Notes under the pieces: model-generated
What the model saw: only the letters and a program-made list of their open reading frames with translations
The model's database searches: none
What the model was told of the DNA's origin: nothing
Part shown: positions 1 through 9,180 of the stretch, piece after piece
How positions within the stretch are numbered: the first letter of the stretch is position 1
Layout: every line of letters starts with the position of its first letter
Assembly: GCF_000426285.1 (NCBI RefSeq)
Contig: NZ_AUFB01000003.1
Location: forward strand, 62,001 to 126,000
DNA from: Rhizobium leucaenae USDA 9039
GTDB taxonomy: Bacteria; Pseudomonadota; Alphaproteobacteria; Rhizobiales; Rhizobiaceae
Reading direction: 5' to 3'
DNA length: 64,000 bases
Position numbers and translations under genes: made by a program

Positions 1-343
1 TGACGCCCGGACGGATCGCTAATCTTAGCCAGGTGGCGAGCAGTTCGTTCTCTTTCTCGATGTCGCCAGCATCGGGCGGCGGCGTGACGCTGCCGGAGAC
101 CACGACGAGGGCGCCATCGGGAATACGATCAGGCAGCGGCAGGAGATCGGCAACCGTCAGGCCGATCGAGGTCGTCTGTGTCGGCCGGGCAGCAATGAAA
201 CGGTAATCGAACAGGATATCCTCCTGTTCGATATTGGCGCGGCGCAGAACCTCCACCGGCCCGGCGACATCCATCAGCAGCGTATAGGGTGGCAGCAGGA
301 CATAGACGGGAATGACACGAAGGTATCTGTCGCCTTGGTTCAT
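1..343 (-). CDS. GlxA-type transcriptional regulator, N-terminal part (cut by window edge)
   Basis: The reading frame starts at ATG 343 and runs open for 114 codons off the left edge of the window. The visible part looks like the DJ-1/PfpI (class I amidotransferase-like) sensor domain at the start of GlxA-family regulators: an opening beta strand with VYVLLPPYTLLMDVAGPVEV, then the REN/ADL-type segment. Full-length members end in an AraC-type DNA-binding domain, which would lie outside the window. Its start overlaps the stop of the upstream cysteine hydrolase by 4 bp (ATGA), so the two are probably translationally coupled. The AraC half is inferred, not seen. Confidence 0.75.
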   Translation of the reverse strand, partial: MNQGDRYLRVIPVYVLLPPYTLLMDVAGPVEVLRRANIEQEDILFDYRFIAARPTQTTSIGLTVADLLPLPDRIPDGALVVVSGSVTPPPDAGDIEKENELLATWLRLAIRPGV

Positions 344-906
344 GCAGCACTCCTGGTCGTCACGGACGCAAGCGCATCTTCCACGGTGGCGATGCGGGCG
401 AAACGGCCTGATAGCACCAGCTCGGTACGCTTCTTGATATCGTCGGCGCTGAACACCGTGCCGGAGGCATGCGTCATCGGGAAGGTCAGCGTCGCCTCGG
501 TGACGTAGTCGACATCGTAGCCGAGGTCGCAGGCGTGGCGCGTCGTCGTTTCGCAGCATTGCTCGGTGCGGATGCCGGAAACGATCAGCTTGCGAATGCC
601 GTTTTCTACCAGCCAGACATCGAGACCGGAACCCACGAGCGCGGAATGGCGCGATTTGTGGAACACAGCATCAGCGTCCAGCGTAATCTCCTCGAGCTTG
701 CGGACATATCCGCTCGCCAGGCTGAAATGCTCGTCGCCATCGACGTGGAAAATCTGGACCACCGGAATGCCGCGGGCCTTGGCGCCGTCGATCAAAGCCT
801 GCAGCCGGTCGACGAAAACGGGAAGGTCGTCCGCTTGCCAGTAAGGGCGGTGACGAAAGGACTCCTGAACATCGATAACCAGCAAGGCGGTATCGGCATG
901 GGACAT
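340..906 (-). CDS. Isochorismatase-family cysteine hydrolase
   Basis: This 188-aa protein belongs to the isochorismatase-like hydrolases, cytoplasmic enzymes acting on amides or related substrates. The expected triad is visible: Asp12 in LLVIDVQ, Lys84 in VFHKSRHSAL, and Cys117 in the SGIRTEQC motif. I chose ATG 906 because it has a GGAG ribosome site and opens directly into the conserved first strand; the frame stays open further upstream but that extension has no family character. It is cotranscribed with the GlxA-type regulator, a common pairing in which the regulator controls the hydrolase. The substrate is unknown. Confidence 0.85.
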   Translation of the reverse strand: MSHADTALLVIDVQESFRHRPYWQADDLPVFVDRLQALIDGAKARGIPVVQIFHVDGDEHFSLASGYVRKLEEITLDADAVFHKSRHSALVGSGLDVWLVENGIRKLIVSGIRTEQCCETTTRHACDLGYDVDYVTEATLTFPMTHASGTVFSADDIKKRTELVLSGRFARIATVEDALASVTTRSAA

Positions 907-1219
907 ATTGGTATCTCCTATCGTTGAAGGATAACCGAAGCTAGATCCGTAGAGATAGCCCCAAAAGCCACATGCCGGACAAAATGAGGACAAATCCGGC
1001 CATCCAAATTCTCCGCACGATGGCGAGTTTTTGGCTTGGAGTTGCTCGATGGCATTGCGCCTTGGATAAGGGCCGAATAAAGTTGCCTCCGGTTCTATCG
1101 CGAGCGAGATGACTCTTCGTTTCGTTCCATCCATCACTTTCACAAGGTCCTATCCGAAAGCCGCGCGCTTTCTGCCCTGCGGTTGTTTGCTTCGGGATCG
1201 TGCTCCAGGAGGAAAAGTC
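907..1219. other. Divergent intergenic region, 313 bp
   Basis: This gap separates the leftward hydrolase/regulator operon from the rightward oxidoreductase and must hold both promoters. Open frames enter it from both neighbours but show no coding character of their own. Apart from the two ribosome binding sites at its ends I see no convincing repeat, terminator or RNA gene. Confidence 0.5.
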
Positions 1220-2206
1220 ATGCTGCGTTTCGGAATCTTATCGACCGCAAAGATCGGCCGCGAACTGGTCGTGCCGGCTATTCAGGATGCGGAAAATTGT
1301 GTGGTGACGGCGATCGCCAGCCGTGACCTTGCACGCGCCCGTGAAATGGCCGATCGCTTTTCCGTGCCGCATGCTTTCGGCTCCTATGAGGAAATGCTTG
1401 CCTCCGATACGATCGATGCCGTCTATATTCCGCTGCCGACCTCGCAGCATGTCGAATGGACGATCAAGGCGGCCGATGCCGGCAAGCATGTGCTCTGCGA
1501 AAAGCCGATTGCGCTGAAGGCCGATGAGATCGACGGCCTGATCGCTGCTCGCGACCGCAACAAGGTGCTGGTGACGGAAGCCTATATGGTCACCTATGCG
1601 CCGGTCTGGCAGAAAGTGCGCTCGCTGCTGGCAGCCGGCGCCATCGGCCGGTTGCGCCATATCCAGGGCGCCTTCACCTATTTCAACCGCGATGCCGGCA
1701 ACATGCGCAACATCCCGGAACTCGGCGGCGGCGGCCTGCCGGATATCGGCGTCTATCCGACGATCAGCACCCGCTTCGTCACCGGCCGCGAACCCCTGCG
1801 CATCCAGGCGGTCACCGAGCACGATCCGGAATTCGGCACGGACATCTATTCCAGCGTCAAGGCCGATTTCGGCGATTTCGAACTGACCTTTTATATCGCA
1901 ACGCAGATGGCTGCCCGCCAAGTCATGGTTTTCCACGGCACGGATGGTTTCATCGAGGTGAAATCCCCCTTCAATGCCGATCGTTATGGCGCCGAGGAGC
2001 TGGAGTTGACCAATCGCGGCCACTCGGAATCGCAGATCTTCCGTTTTCCTGATAGCCGTCAGTACAAGCGCGAGGCGGAGGCTTTCGCCTCAGCGGCATT
2101 GGGCAAGGGCACGGAAGTCGTGACGCTCGAAAGCTCGAAGCTCAACCAGAAGGTCATCGACGCCATCTATCGCGCCAGCGAGAAGGATGGCTGGGAGCCG
2201 GTCTGA
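1220..2206 (+). CDS. Gfo/Idh/MocA-family NAD(P)-dependent oxidoreductase
   Basis: This 328-aa protein has the two-domain Gfo/Idh/MocA layout: an N-terminal Rossmann fold (residues about 2-120) and a C-terminal alpha/beta domain. The family signature CEKPIAL with the catalytic-region Glu94-Lys95-Pro96 is clear. Such enzymes oxidise or reduce sugars, inositols or related polyols with NAD(P); the substrate cannot be read here. The start at 1220 follows an AGGAGGA ribosome site at 1208-1214; an upstream in-frame extension lacks this support. It stands alone, convergent with gtrA across a RIME-like element. Confidence 0.88.
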   Translation: MLRFGILSTAKIGRELVVPAIQDAENCVVTAIASRDLARAREMADRFSVPHAFGSYEEMLASDTIDAVYIPLPTSQHVEWTIKAADAGKHVLCEKPIALKADEIDGLIAARDRNKVLVTEAYMVTYAPVWQKVRSLLAAGAIGRLRHIQGAFTYFNRDAGNMRNIPELGGGGLPDIGVYPTISTRFVTGREPLRIQAVTEHDPEFGTDIYSSVKADFGDFELTFYIATQMAARQVMVFHGTDGFIEVKSPFNADRYGAEELELTNRGHSESQIFRFPDSRQYKREAEAFASAALGKGTEVVTLESSKLNQKVIDAIYRASEKDGWEPV

Positions 2207-2218
2207 GCTGGTCTACAG

Positions 2219-2310
2219 CATGATCCCAAAAAGTGTGTGGCGGTTTTTGGATAAGATCCTGCAAAATCAAAGAGATAGAGCGTGATGACGATTCGAAGAA
2301 AACACGCTCT
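2219..2310. repeat. RIME-like intergenic palindromic element, copy 1
   Basis: The segment between two convergent genes closely matches a second segment at 57069-57167. Shared blocks include AAAAGTGTG, GGCGGTTTT, TGCAAAA and CAAAGAG, in the same order and spacing. It ends in a stem with arms AGAGCGTG (2277-2284) and CACGCTCT (2303-2310), which touches the gtrA stop codon and could act as a terminator. Mosaic elements of this kind (RIME) are known in Rhizobiaceae intergenic regions. Confidence 0.7.
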
Positions 2311-2695
2311 AGGGATTTTGCCGGTGGCGGAAGACGAAGCGCGAATAGCCGAAGAAGCTGAACGCGGTCGCGGCAGCCGACGCCAGGATCAGCGCTATGA
2401 TCGGCTGAAGCGTCGGCATGGAGACAAGCAGCGAGCTGAACAGGGCGTAGTTCAGCAATGCCGAGGTCAAGCCGACCGAACCATACCGGAAGCCTTCGGC
2501 TGCCAGCGAAAGGTTGGAACGGCCGAAGGTAAAATTACGGTTGAGAAACCAGGTGGCGAGCAGCGCGCTCGGTATGGAAAGGGCTCTGCCGACGAAAGGG
2601 CCGAACGGCGTGAACCAGAGCAGCAAATGCAGCACGCCCGCATCGACCACGAAGCCAACGCCGCCGGCGATCAGGAAGCGCAGAAGCTTCTTCAT
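2309..2695 (-). CDS. GtrA-family membrane protein (lipid-linked sugar flippase)
   Basis: This 128-aa protein has the four hydrophobic helices and conserved features of the GtrA family, including the early GGVGFVVDAGVLHLL helix, the TWFLNRNFTF segment and a final SRFVFR. GtrA proteins are thought to flip polyprenyl-phosphate-linked sugars across the inner membrane. Its start overlaps the stop of the upstream glycosyltransferase gene by 4 bp, a tight translational link. With that partner it forms the GtrA/GtrB pair known from O-antigen glucosylation. The sugar is unknown. Confidence 0.88.
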   Translation of the reverse strand: MKKLLRFLIAGGVGFVVDAGVLHLLLWFTPFGPFVGRALSIPSALLATWFLNRNFTFGRSNLSLAAEGFRYGSVGLTSALLNYALFSSLLVSMPTLQPIIALILASAAATAFSFFGYSRFVFRHRQNP

Positions 2696-3738
2696 GCAGC
2701 CTTGGCCTTTTTCCTCCGGCTCGCCGGCTTTTCGTGCTCGGTGATATAGACCGTTCGCTCATCGCCAATCTGCCGGGAAGCCGGCTTGGCGAGGCTCATA
2801 TAGTGGATGCGAAGCTGTTCGGCGCGAGCCCGTGCGACGGAGTCGAGGATCAGTCCGGCCGTGAACAGCATGAAGGAAATCATCATCAGCGCCATGGACA
2901 GCACCCAGGTGGGCATGCGGGCGACCAGGCCGGTTTCGAAATATTCGACGAGGACCGGGATCATGAAGCCGATGCTCGCCTCCATGAAAATGGCGCCCAG
3001 AATGCCGAAGAAGGCGAAGGGACGTGTTTCCTTCATCAGCATCGCGAACATCCAAAGAATCTTCCAGCCGTCGCGGAAGGTCGAAAGCTTGGAATGCGAA
3101 CCCTCCGGCCGCCGGCCGTAATCGAGTTCCAGCTCGCTGACGGGCAGCTTCAGCCGCGAGGCATGCACCGACATTTCCGTCTCGATCTCGAAACCGCCGG
3201 ATACGGCTGGAAAACTTTTGACGAAACGCCGGGAGAAAGCGCGATAGCCGGAAAAAATATCGGTGAAGTCGGTGCCGAAGATCGTACGGTAAAGCCAGTT
3301 GAAGATCCTGTTGCCGAAGGCATGGCCCTGCCGGCCGGCATCGTCATGCACGCCCCGGCGCGTGCCCACCACCATGTCGGAGCCTTCCGTCAGAAGCGTG
3401 CGGATCAGTTCCTCCGCATCCTCAGGCGCATAGGTGCCGTCGCCGTCGGCCATGATGTAGATGTCTGCGTCGATATCGGCAAACATGCGGCGCACCACAT
3501 GGCCCTTACCTTGGCGGCGCTCGCGAACGACCGTCGCGCCCGCAAGCATGGCATGCAGCGCCGTACCATCGGTGGAGTTGTTGTCGTAGACGTAGATACC
3601 GGCCGTCGGCAGCGCCTCACGGAAGCCACGCACGACCTGGCCGATCGTCGCGGCCTCGTTGTAGCAGGGCAGGAGAACGGCAATGTTCAGGTTCTCACTC
3701 CACATGGTTTCTGGCCAATTCTTACGCATGACGTTCAC
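2692..3738 (-). CDS. GtrB-like polyprenyl-phosphate glycosyltransferase (GT2)
   Basis: This 348-aa protein is a family 2 glycosyltransferase of the DPM1/GtrB kind. It shows LLPCYNEA near residue 22, YDNNSTDGT at 51-59 and the metal-binding DGD at 98-100. Two C-terminal membrane helices (about residues 240-310) anchor it, as in GtrB. It probably transfers a sugar from a nucleotide donor to undecaprenyl phosphate on the cytoplasmic face. The GTG start at 3738 has a GAGG site six bases upstream; ATG codons at 3729 and 3705 are alternatives with weaker sites. It is cotranscribed with gtrA. Confidence 0.88.
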   Translation of the reverse strand: MNVMRKNWPETMWSENLNIAVLLPCYNEAATIGQVVRGFREALPTAGIYVYDNNSTDGTALHAMLAGATVVRERRQGKGHVVRRMFADIDADIYIMADGDGTYAPEDAEELIRTLLTEGSDMVVGTRRGVHDDAGRQGHAFGNRIFNWLYRTIFGTDFTDIFSGYRAFSRRFVKSFPAVSGGFEIETEMSVHASRLKLPVSELELDYGRRPEGSHSKLSTFRDGWKILWMFAMLMKETRPFAFFGILGAIFMEASIGFMIPVLVEYFETGLVARMPTWVLSMALMMISFMLFTAGLILDSVARARAEQLRIHYMSLAKPASRQIGDERTVYITEHEKPASRRKKAKAA

Positions 3739-3904
3739 ATGAGGCCTCGACAGATATTCGAATGAGAACTTATCCCGCTGCGCGTTAATAAGACCCTATG
3801 GCTGCGGGTGAAAAATGGCGGGTTGTGAGCTCTGCGGGAACATTATCGTGATATCGGCTGCCATGTGCTCCCGCTTTACGTTTTCTTGATCGGCGCCCAT
3901 TAGC

Positions 3905-5779
3905 GTGACGCCATTGCATGTCCTTCAAACACGGGGTTTCATCGAGATGGTGCAGGCGGTGGGAATATCGCGCGGATCGGCATTGACGGTTACGCAGACA
4001 GCGTCTTCGCGCTGGTCGCGGCTGACGCTCGTCTCGCTGATCTACAGCGTCATCGTCATCGCCGCCCTGCTGATCCTCAATCGTCACGCTACGGACTATG
4101 TCGGCCCCGACAATGACGACATGCTGCGTCTCGTCGAAGTGCGCGATTTGCTCGGAGGCCAAGGTTGGTTCGATATGGTGCAATATCGCCTCGGCCTGGA
4201 TGGTGGAACGCTGATGCATTGGTCGCGCTTCATCGACTTGCCGATCGCCGGCCTGATCACCTTCTTTAGGCTGTTTCTGGCGCCGGAAGGCGCGGAGGCT
4301 GCGGCGCTTACGATTTGGCCGCTGATGCTGGTGCTGCCGCTGATGTTCTCCATGGGCCTGGTCGGACGCCGCATTGCCGGCACGGAAGGCATGCATTTCT
4401 CGCTCGGCCTGACGGCGCTCTTCATTTTGGTGTCGAGCCGTTTCAAGCCGGGTTCCATCGATCATGACAATGTGCAGCTCGGGCTTGTGGCGCTCACCGT
4501 CGCCATGCTGGCCGACGAGAGTTACAGGCCGCGAAATTTCGTCATCGCGGCTATCGCCCTTGCCATCGCCCTCGGCATCGGCGCGGAAACCACGCCGTTC
4601 GTCGCCGTCGCCTGCATGGCGGTCGCCGGGCTTTGGGCCTGGGATGGCGAAATTTTCGCGCCCGCCGCCCGCGCCTTCGCTTTGACGCTGACGATCGCCG
4701 TCAGCGCCGCGTTCTTCGCGCTGGTGCCGCCGCATCTCTATTCCGCCGTCACCTGCGACAATCTCTCGCTGGGCTTCTACAGCATCACCAGCATCGGCGG
4801 CGCCGGCCTGTTGTTATCAGCACTCTTCGCCAGCCGTCTGTCGCGCCCCTGGCGTTTGGCCGTGCTGGCGGCCAATGGCGCCGTCGTCTTCGCCACGACG
4901 CTGGCGATCGCGCCGCAATGCCTGCGCAATCCGCTCGCCGATCTCGACCCGTTGCTGGTGCAACTATGGTTGAACAGCGTCTCCGAAGCGCAGTCGATCC
5001 TGTCCTTGGCCCGTCATCAGCCGGAAACGCTTGGCGCCTTCTATGCCACCGGCTTCATGGCGATCGTCGTCTGCCTCTTCCGCATGATACGTGGCGAGCG
5101 CGCCCGGTTGCATTTCGTTCTTCTGGCTCTGGTCGGCGTCAATTGGATCATTGCCCTGGTACAGGTGCGCGGCGCCGAGTTTTCCAATCTGCTCGCCATT
5201 CCGCCGCTTGCGCTGCTGCTGGCCGAACTTCGCCGCATCTCCGCCGCGGATACCGAAGATATGGGCGCAGCTTTCTTCTATGTCGCCGCGACGCTGCTCT
5301 CGGTGCCCGCCGTCTGGGCTGTCGGCGGCACGCTTGCCAACAACGGCATCGCGAACAGCTTCTCCGCACCGGTCGCCAAGGCGGAAGAGACGGGGGTATG
5401 CATCTCAAAAGACGCGTTGGCGCCGCTCGCCGGTCTGGCTCCGGGCGTCGTTTCCGCGCCGTCCAACATGGGTTCGCCCATCCTGCGCTTCACGCCGCAT
5501 CGGGTGCTCTCCGGTCCCTATCATCGCGATCAAGGTGGCATGCTGACCGAGTTGCACATCGGCCTTGCGGAGCCGAAGGAAGCGGAAGCCTTCCTGCGCG
5601 GCGCCCATGTAACGTTGCTTGCCTTTTGCCCCAGCGATCCGCAAGTGCAAGAAGTTTCCAAGCTGAAGCCGGACGGACTCTATGCTCAACTTGGCCAGGG
5701 GCATGTGCCCGCCTATCTTCAGCCGATCGCAGTTGCGAAGTCGGACGTGCAGTTCTTCCGGTTCGCACCGGCGGATTGA
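3905..5779 (+). CDS. Multi-helix membrane protein, probable GT-C-type glycosyltransferase
   Basis: This protein of about 624 aa begins with one membrane helix followed by an acidic loop (GPDNDDMLRLVE, Asp69/71/72), then MHWSRFIDLP, about ten more hydrophobic segments, SIDHDN at 185-189 and a soluble C-terminal tail. An acidic first periplasmic loop and a DH-type motif are features of GT-C transferases such as STT3/AglB and ArnT relatives. It probably moves a sugar from a lipid carrier to an acceptor in the periplasm. Divergence from the GtrA/GtrB pair supports that role. The GTG at 3905 and ATG at 3947 are both possible starts; neither has a strong ribosome site. Confidence 0.65.
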   Translation: MTPLHVLQTRGFIEMVQAVGISRGSALTVTQTASSRWSRLTLVSLIYSVIVIAALLILNRHATDYVGPDNDDMLRLVEVRDLLGGQGWFDMVQYRLGLDGGTLMHWSRFIDLPIAGLITFFRLFLAPEGAEAAALTIWPLMLVLPLMFSMGLVGRRIAGTEGMHFSLGLTALFILVSSRFKPGSIDHDNVQLGLVALTVAMLADESYRPRNFVIAAIALAIALGIGAETTPFVAVACMAVAGLWAWDGEIFAPAARAFALTLTIAVSAAFFALVPPHLYSAVTCDNLSLGFYSITSIGGAGLLLSALFASRLSRPWRLAVLAANGAVVFATTLAIAPQCLRNPLADLDPLLVQLWLNSVSEAQSILSLARHQPETLGAFYATGFMAIVVCLFRMIRGERARLHFVLLALVGVNWIIALVQVRGAEFSNLLAIPPLALLLAELRRISAADTEDMGAAFFYVAATLLSVPAVWAVGGTLANNGIANSFSAPVAKAEETGVCISKDALAPLAGLAPGVVSAPSNMGSPILRFTPHRVLSGPYHRDQGGMLTELHIGLAEPKEAEAFLRGAHVTLLAFCPSDPQVQEVSKLKPDGLYAQLGQGHVPAYLQPIAVAKSDVQFFRFAPAD

Positions 5780-5829
5780 CGGTGGTCCAGATAGCCTGTG
5801 TTTTTTAGCTGTCTGATCAACGGGGCCTT

Positions 5830-6387
5830 ATGGAAGAGCAGTCGTCAGCAAATGAATCGTCCAGCCTCTTTCGTAAGGTGAGCGGGCGCTTCTTTCGTTC
5901 CGTACTTGTCGAACGCCTCGATCATGTCCTTGATCCTCCGGACAAGACGAGTGCAGGCCGCTATCATCGGCTTGGCCAGCCCGCACTCTATATAAGCGCT
6001 TCGCCTGAGTGGGCGATCATGGCAATTTCAGGTTATATGCGGGAAGACGGACGGCGACGCGTTGTTGTGCCGTTGTTTGTGAGCAATGCATTTGTACTCG
6101 ATCAGCACGATGAGCAGGCCTGTGAACGGCTCGGCATCGATCGGAATGCCTCCAATTTACCCTGGCGCCCGACATTGGCCGCTGGCGAGGAACCGCCCTC
6201 ATGGCGCACGGCCGATGCTGCCAGAGCGGCCGGCGCCGACGGCATTATCGATCGATCAAGATTGATCCCCGGTGGTTGGCATCTCAATCTGTTTCGCTGG
6301 AATACGCTCGGCGGTCCATCCGTCGAGGTGAGCGGTGATCCGGTTGAGATCACATTGTCAGACGACGGCCCGAAGTGGGGTCTGTAG
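5830..6387 (+). CDS. RES-domain-like protein
   Basis: This 185-aa soluble protein resembles RES-domain proteins. It has an opening FFRS segment, the AGRYHRLGQPALYIS block around residues 42-56 that matches the Gly-Arg-x-x-x-x-Gly-x-x-x-Leu-Tyr signature, and a late GIIDRSRLIPGGWHL region. RES toxins degrade NAD and usually sit beside a Xre/MbcA-type antitoxin. No such gene is adjacent, and the acidic catalytic position after the Leu-Tyr motif is not obvious, so this may be a non-toxic or divergent member. The start at 5830 is the first ATG of the frame. Confidence 0.6.
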   Translation: MEEQSSANESSSLFRKVSGRFFRSVLVERLDHVLDPPDKTSAGRYHRLGQPALYISASPEWAIMAISGYMREDGRRRVVVPLFVSNAFVLDQHDEQACERLGIDRNASNLPWRPTLAAGEEPPSWRTADAARAAGADGIIDRSRLIPGGWHLNLFRWNTLGGPSVEVSGDPVEITLSDDGPKWGL

Positions 6388-6410
6388 CGAAAGTGCCATG
6401 CACGCCCGGA

Positions 6411-6638
6411 TCAGGCCCTGCGCCGCTCCAGGGCATCTAGTGTGACGAGATAACCGATAAAGCCGAGGTTGTAGCCGCCGAGTGCGACGAACAAGGTCAT
6501 CAGAGGCGGAGGAACCGCCGAGCCGGCAACGGCTGCCATGAAGGCGATGCTGATCAGGGCCGCGCCCAGGATCGAACCGATCGCCGAACGCTGCAGGCCG
6601 GCCGCAATTCCGATGATCATGGCGGTTACGAATATCAT
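6411..6638 (-). CDS. Small two-helix membrane protein, unknown function
   Basis: This 75-aa protein is almost entirely hydrophobic, with two or three membrane segments separated by a glycine-rich turn, and ends in a short basic tail (LERRRA). The start at 6638 is well supported by a GAGGAGG site. I do not recognise the family beyond a generic small inner-membrane protein. It is convergent with the RES-like gene, with 23 bases between stops, and divergent from xseA. Confidence 0.7.
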   Translation of the reverse strand: MIFVTAMIIGIAAGLQRSAIGSILGAALISIAFMAAVAGSAVPPPLMTLFVALGGYNLGFIGYLVTLDALERRRA

Positions 6639-6873
6639 CGCTCCACCTCCTCTTTACCAAAAACAAGTTTGCACAGAATTGCACGCGGATGGCTAAGAAA
6701 GGCTTTTGGGATAGGGTTAACGCATGATGAAGCTCATTGTGCCGTGCGTCCTGTTGGGACGGACAAAAGACGCAGCAGCGCTTTAGATCTGCGCATAATC
6801 CTTTCCTCAAATCGATTCCGATTTAAGGGGTATATGGCTCCGCATTTACGGCGACTTCGGATAAAAAGACCAT

Positions 6874-8490
6874 ATGAGCAGCTTCTTTGAGAGTGATTCG
6901 CCGACGAATCTCGCCGAATATTCCGTCTCGGAATTATCCGGATCGATTAAGCGTACCGTCGAGAGCGCCTTCGATCAGGTGCGTGTGCGCGGAGAAATTT
7001 CCGGTTATCGCGGACCGCATTCCTCCGGCCACGCCTATTTTTCGCTGAAGGATGACCGGGCCCGCATTGACGCGGTGGTCTGGAAAGGCACATTCTCCAA
7101 GCTGAAATTCCGCCCCGAAGAGGGAATGGAAGTCATCGCCACCGGCAAGGTGACGACCTTCCCGGGCTCCTCGAAATACCAGATCGTCATCGAAACGCTG
7201 GAGCCGGCGGGCGCCGGTGCGCTGATGGCTCTGTTGGAGGAACGCAAGCGCAAGCTCGGCGCCGAGGGCCTGTTTGATGCCGACCGCAAGCGTCGGCCTC
7301 CTTTCTTGCCCAAGGTCATCGGTGTCGTCACCTCGCCGACGGGCGCGGTGATCCGCGATATCCTGCACCGCATCTCCGATCGTTTCCCCGTGCATGTTCT
7401 GGTGTGGCCGGTGAAGGTGCAAGGTGACGGCTCAGGCGATGAGGTGGCGAATGCCATCCGCGGCTTCAACGAGTTTGCGCCCGGAGGCGCCGTTCCCCGT
7501 CCTGACGTGCTGATCGTCGCCCGTGGCGGCGGCAGTCTGGAGGATCTCTGGAGCTTCAACGACGAAGCCGTCGTCCGCGCCGCGGCGGCGAGCGAGATCC
7601 CATTGATCTCCGCCGTCGGTCACGAGACCGACTGGACCCTGATCGATTATGCCGCCGATATCCGCGCCCCGACGCCGACCGGAGCTGCGGAAATGGCCGT
7701 GCCGGTCAAGGCTGAGCTCGAGGCGCAGCTCGCAAGCCTGGCCGCCCGCCTGCGGGGCGGTATCGGCCGGCAAATGGATCATCGCCGGCAGGCGGTGCGT
7801 TCGCTGCTTCGGGCCTTACCGTCGCTCGACCAGCTTCTGGCCCTGCCGCGCCGCCGCTTCGATGAGGCTGCCGCCGGCCTCGGCCGCGGGCTGGAGCTGA
7901 ACACGCTCAACAAGCGCCGCTCTTTCGAACGCACCGCCTCGCATCTGCGGCCCGACGTGCTGTCGAACCGCATTGTCGAGCGCCGGCAGATGCTCGGCGA
8001 GAGGATGAGCCGCGCCGAACGCACCGTCGAGCGAATGATCGATCGTGCCCGCGCTCGTATCGGCCGCGCGGACGCCGTTTTCGCCACACTTCCGTCGCGG
8101 CTGGCGGCGCAGACTGGCCGCGCCCGCGATCATCTCGGCAATCTTTGTCGCCATGCCGACACCGCGATACGTCATCAGCTCGTGCGGGCGCGTGGTGAGT
8201 TGGTGGCCCAGGAGCGGATCCTGCAATCGCTGTCCTACAAAAATGTCTTAAAGCGCGGCTATGCAGTCGTGCGCGACGAGGCCGACCGGCCGGTTTCGCT
8301 GGCAGCGGCGCTTGCCACAGGCGCGGCGATTTCGATCGAATTCGCCGATGGCCGCGTCGGCGCAGTTACCGGCGACAGCCCCGCCGCTCCTTCGCCGATG
8401 GTACCGCCGGCAGACACGTCGCCGCAGAAGAAGCGGACAGCGAAACCGGCTGATGCAGCCGACCCGCCGAAACAGGGAAGCCTGTTCTGA
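6874..8490 (+). CDS. xseA: Exodeoxyribonuclease VII large subunit
   Basis: This 538-aa protein is the catalytic subunit of exonuclease VII, which with XseB degrades single-stranded DNA from either end. An N-terminal OB-fold domain (about 18-115) is followed by the nuclease domain, with [14 protein letters not shown], the glycine-rich [13 protein letters not shown] and [16 protein letters not shown] long basic coiled region precedes an Ala/Pro-rich tail. The stop overlaps the next start by one base (TGATG), so the downstream reductase is coupled. The small-subunit gene xseB is not in this window. Confidence 0.96.
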   Translation: MSSFFESDSPTNLAEYSVSELSGSIKRTVESAFDQVRVRGEISGYRGPHSSGHAYFSLKDDRARIDAVVWKGTFSKLKFRPEEGMEVIATGKVTTFPGSSKYQIVIETLEPAGAGALMALLEERKRKLGAEGLFDADRKRRPPFLPKVIGVVTSPTGAVIRDILHRISDRFPVHVLVWPVKVQGDGSGDEVANAIRGFNEFAPGGAVPRPDVLIVARGGGSLEDLWSFNDEAVVRAAAASEIPLISAVGHETDWTLIDYAADIRAPTPTGAAEMAVPVKAELEAQLASLAARLRGGIGRQMDHRRQAVRSLLRALPSLDQLLALPRRRFDEAAAGLGRGLELNTLNKRRSFERTASHLRPDVLSNRIVERRQMLGERMSRAERTVERMIDRARARIGRADAVFATLPSRLAAQTGRARDHLGNLCRHADTAIRHQLVRARGELVAQERILQSLSYKNVLKRGYAVVRDEADRPVSLAAALATGAAISIEFADGRVGAVTGDSPAAPSPMVPPADTSPQKKRTAKPADAADPPKQGSLF

Positions 8491-9086
8491 TGCGCATCCT
8501 CCTCGTGCTCGCTCATCCGCTGGAGGATAGCTTTGCCGCTGCGGTGGCGAAAACGGCGGAGGAGGCGCTTGTCGCCGGCGGGCATGAGGTGGATCTGCTC
8601 GATCTCTACCGCGAGGATTTCGACCCGCGGCTGTCCAAAGCCGAGCGGCGCGGTTACTTCGATCAGCCCTATGATACCCATGCCGTCGAGAACATCGTCG
8701 CGCGGCTGAGGGCAGCCGACGGGCTGATGCTGGTCTTTCCGCAATGGTGGTTCAATTTTCCCGCTATCCTCAAGGGCTTCTTCGATCGGGTCTTCGCTCC
8801 CGGCATCGCTTTCCGCCACGATCCAGCCGGCGGCCGCATCGTGCCGCAGTTGAGCAATATCCGGCTGTTCTGGGCGCTGACGACCACCGGTTCTCCGTGG
8901 TGGGTCGTGCACCTCTATATGGGCAATCCCGTGCGCCGGCTTCTGAAACGCGGCATTGCCGCCTTCTGCGCAAAACACCTCGATTTCCGTATGTTGACCC
9001 TGCACGACATGGATCGGATCGGCGAAGCCAAGCGTCGTGCTCACCTTTCTCGCGTCAGGAATGCCCTGGCAGCGCTTTCGCCTTGA
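8490..9086 (+). CDS. NAD(P)H-dependent flavin oxidoreductase (flavodoxin fold, NQO1/KefF-like)
   Basis: This 198-aa protein has the flavodoxin-2 fold of quinone reductases. It opens with a LLVLAHPLEDSF strand-loop that binds the flavin phosphate. The family hallmark PQWWFNFPAILKGFFDRVF lies near residue 85, and a TTTGSPWW loop follows. It probably carries FMN or FAD and reduces quinones or nitroaromatics with NAD(P)H. It starts on the last base of the xseA stop codon, so it is read from the same transcript, although no functional link is apparent. Confidence 0.88.
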   Translation: MRILLVLAHPLEDSFAAAVAKTAEEALVAGGHEVDLLDLYREDFDPRLSKAERRGYFDQPYDTHAVENIVARLRAADGLMLVFPQWWFNFPAILKGFFDRVFAPGIAFRHDPAGGRIVPQLSNIRLFWALTTTGSPWWVVHLYMGNPVRRLLKRGIAAFCAKHLDFRMLTLHDMDRIGEAKRRAHLSRVRNALAALSP

Positions 9087-9180
9087 TCTAGCTAATCCCC
9101 GCACCATCAATTCGGCTGATATGCGGTTTTGGCGGCGGTATGTTATTCTAACGCCATGTTTTTTCGAGGAGGGCCATACG

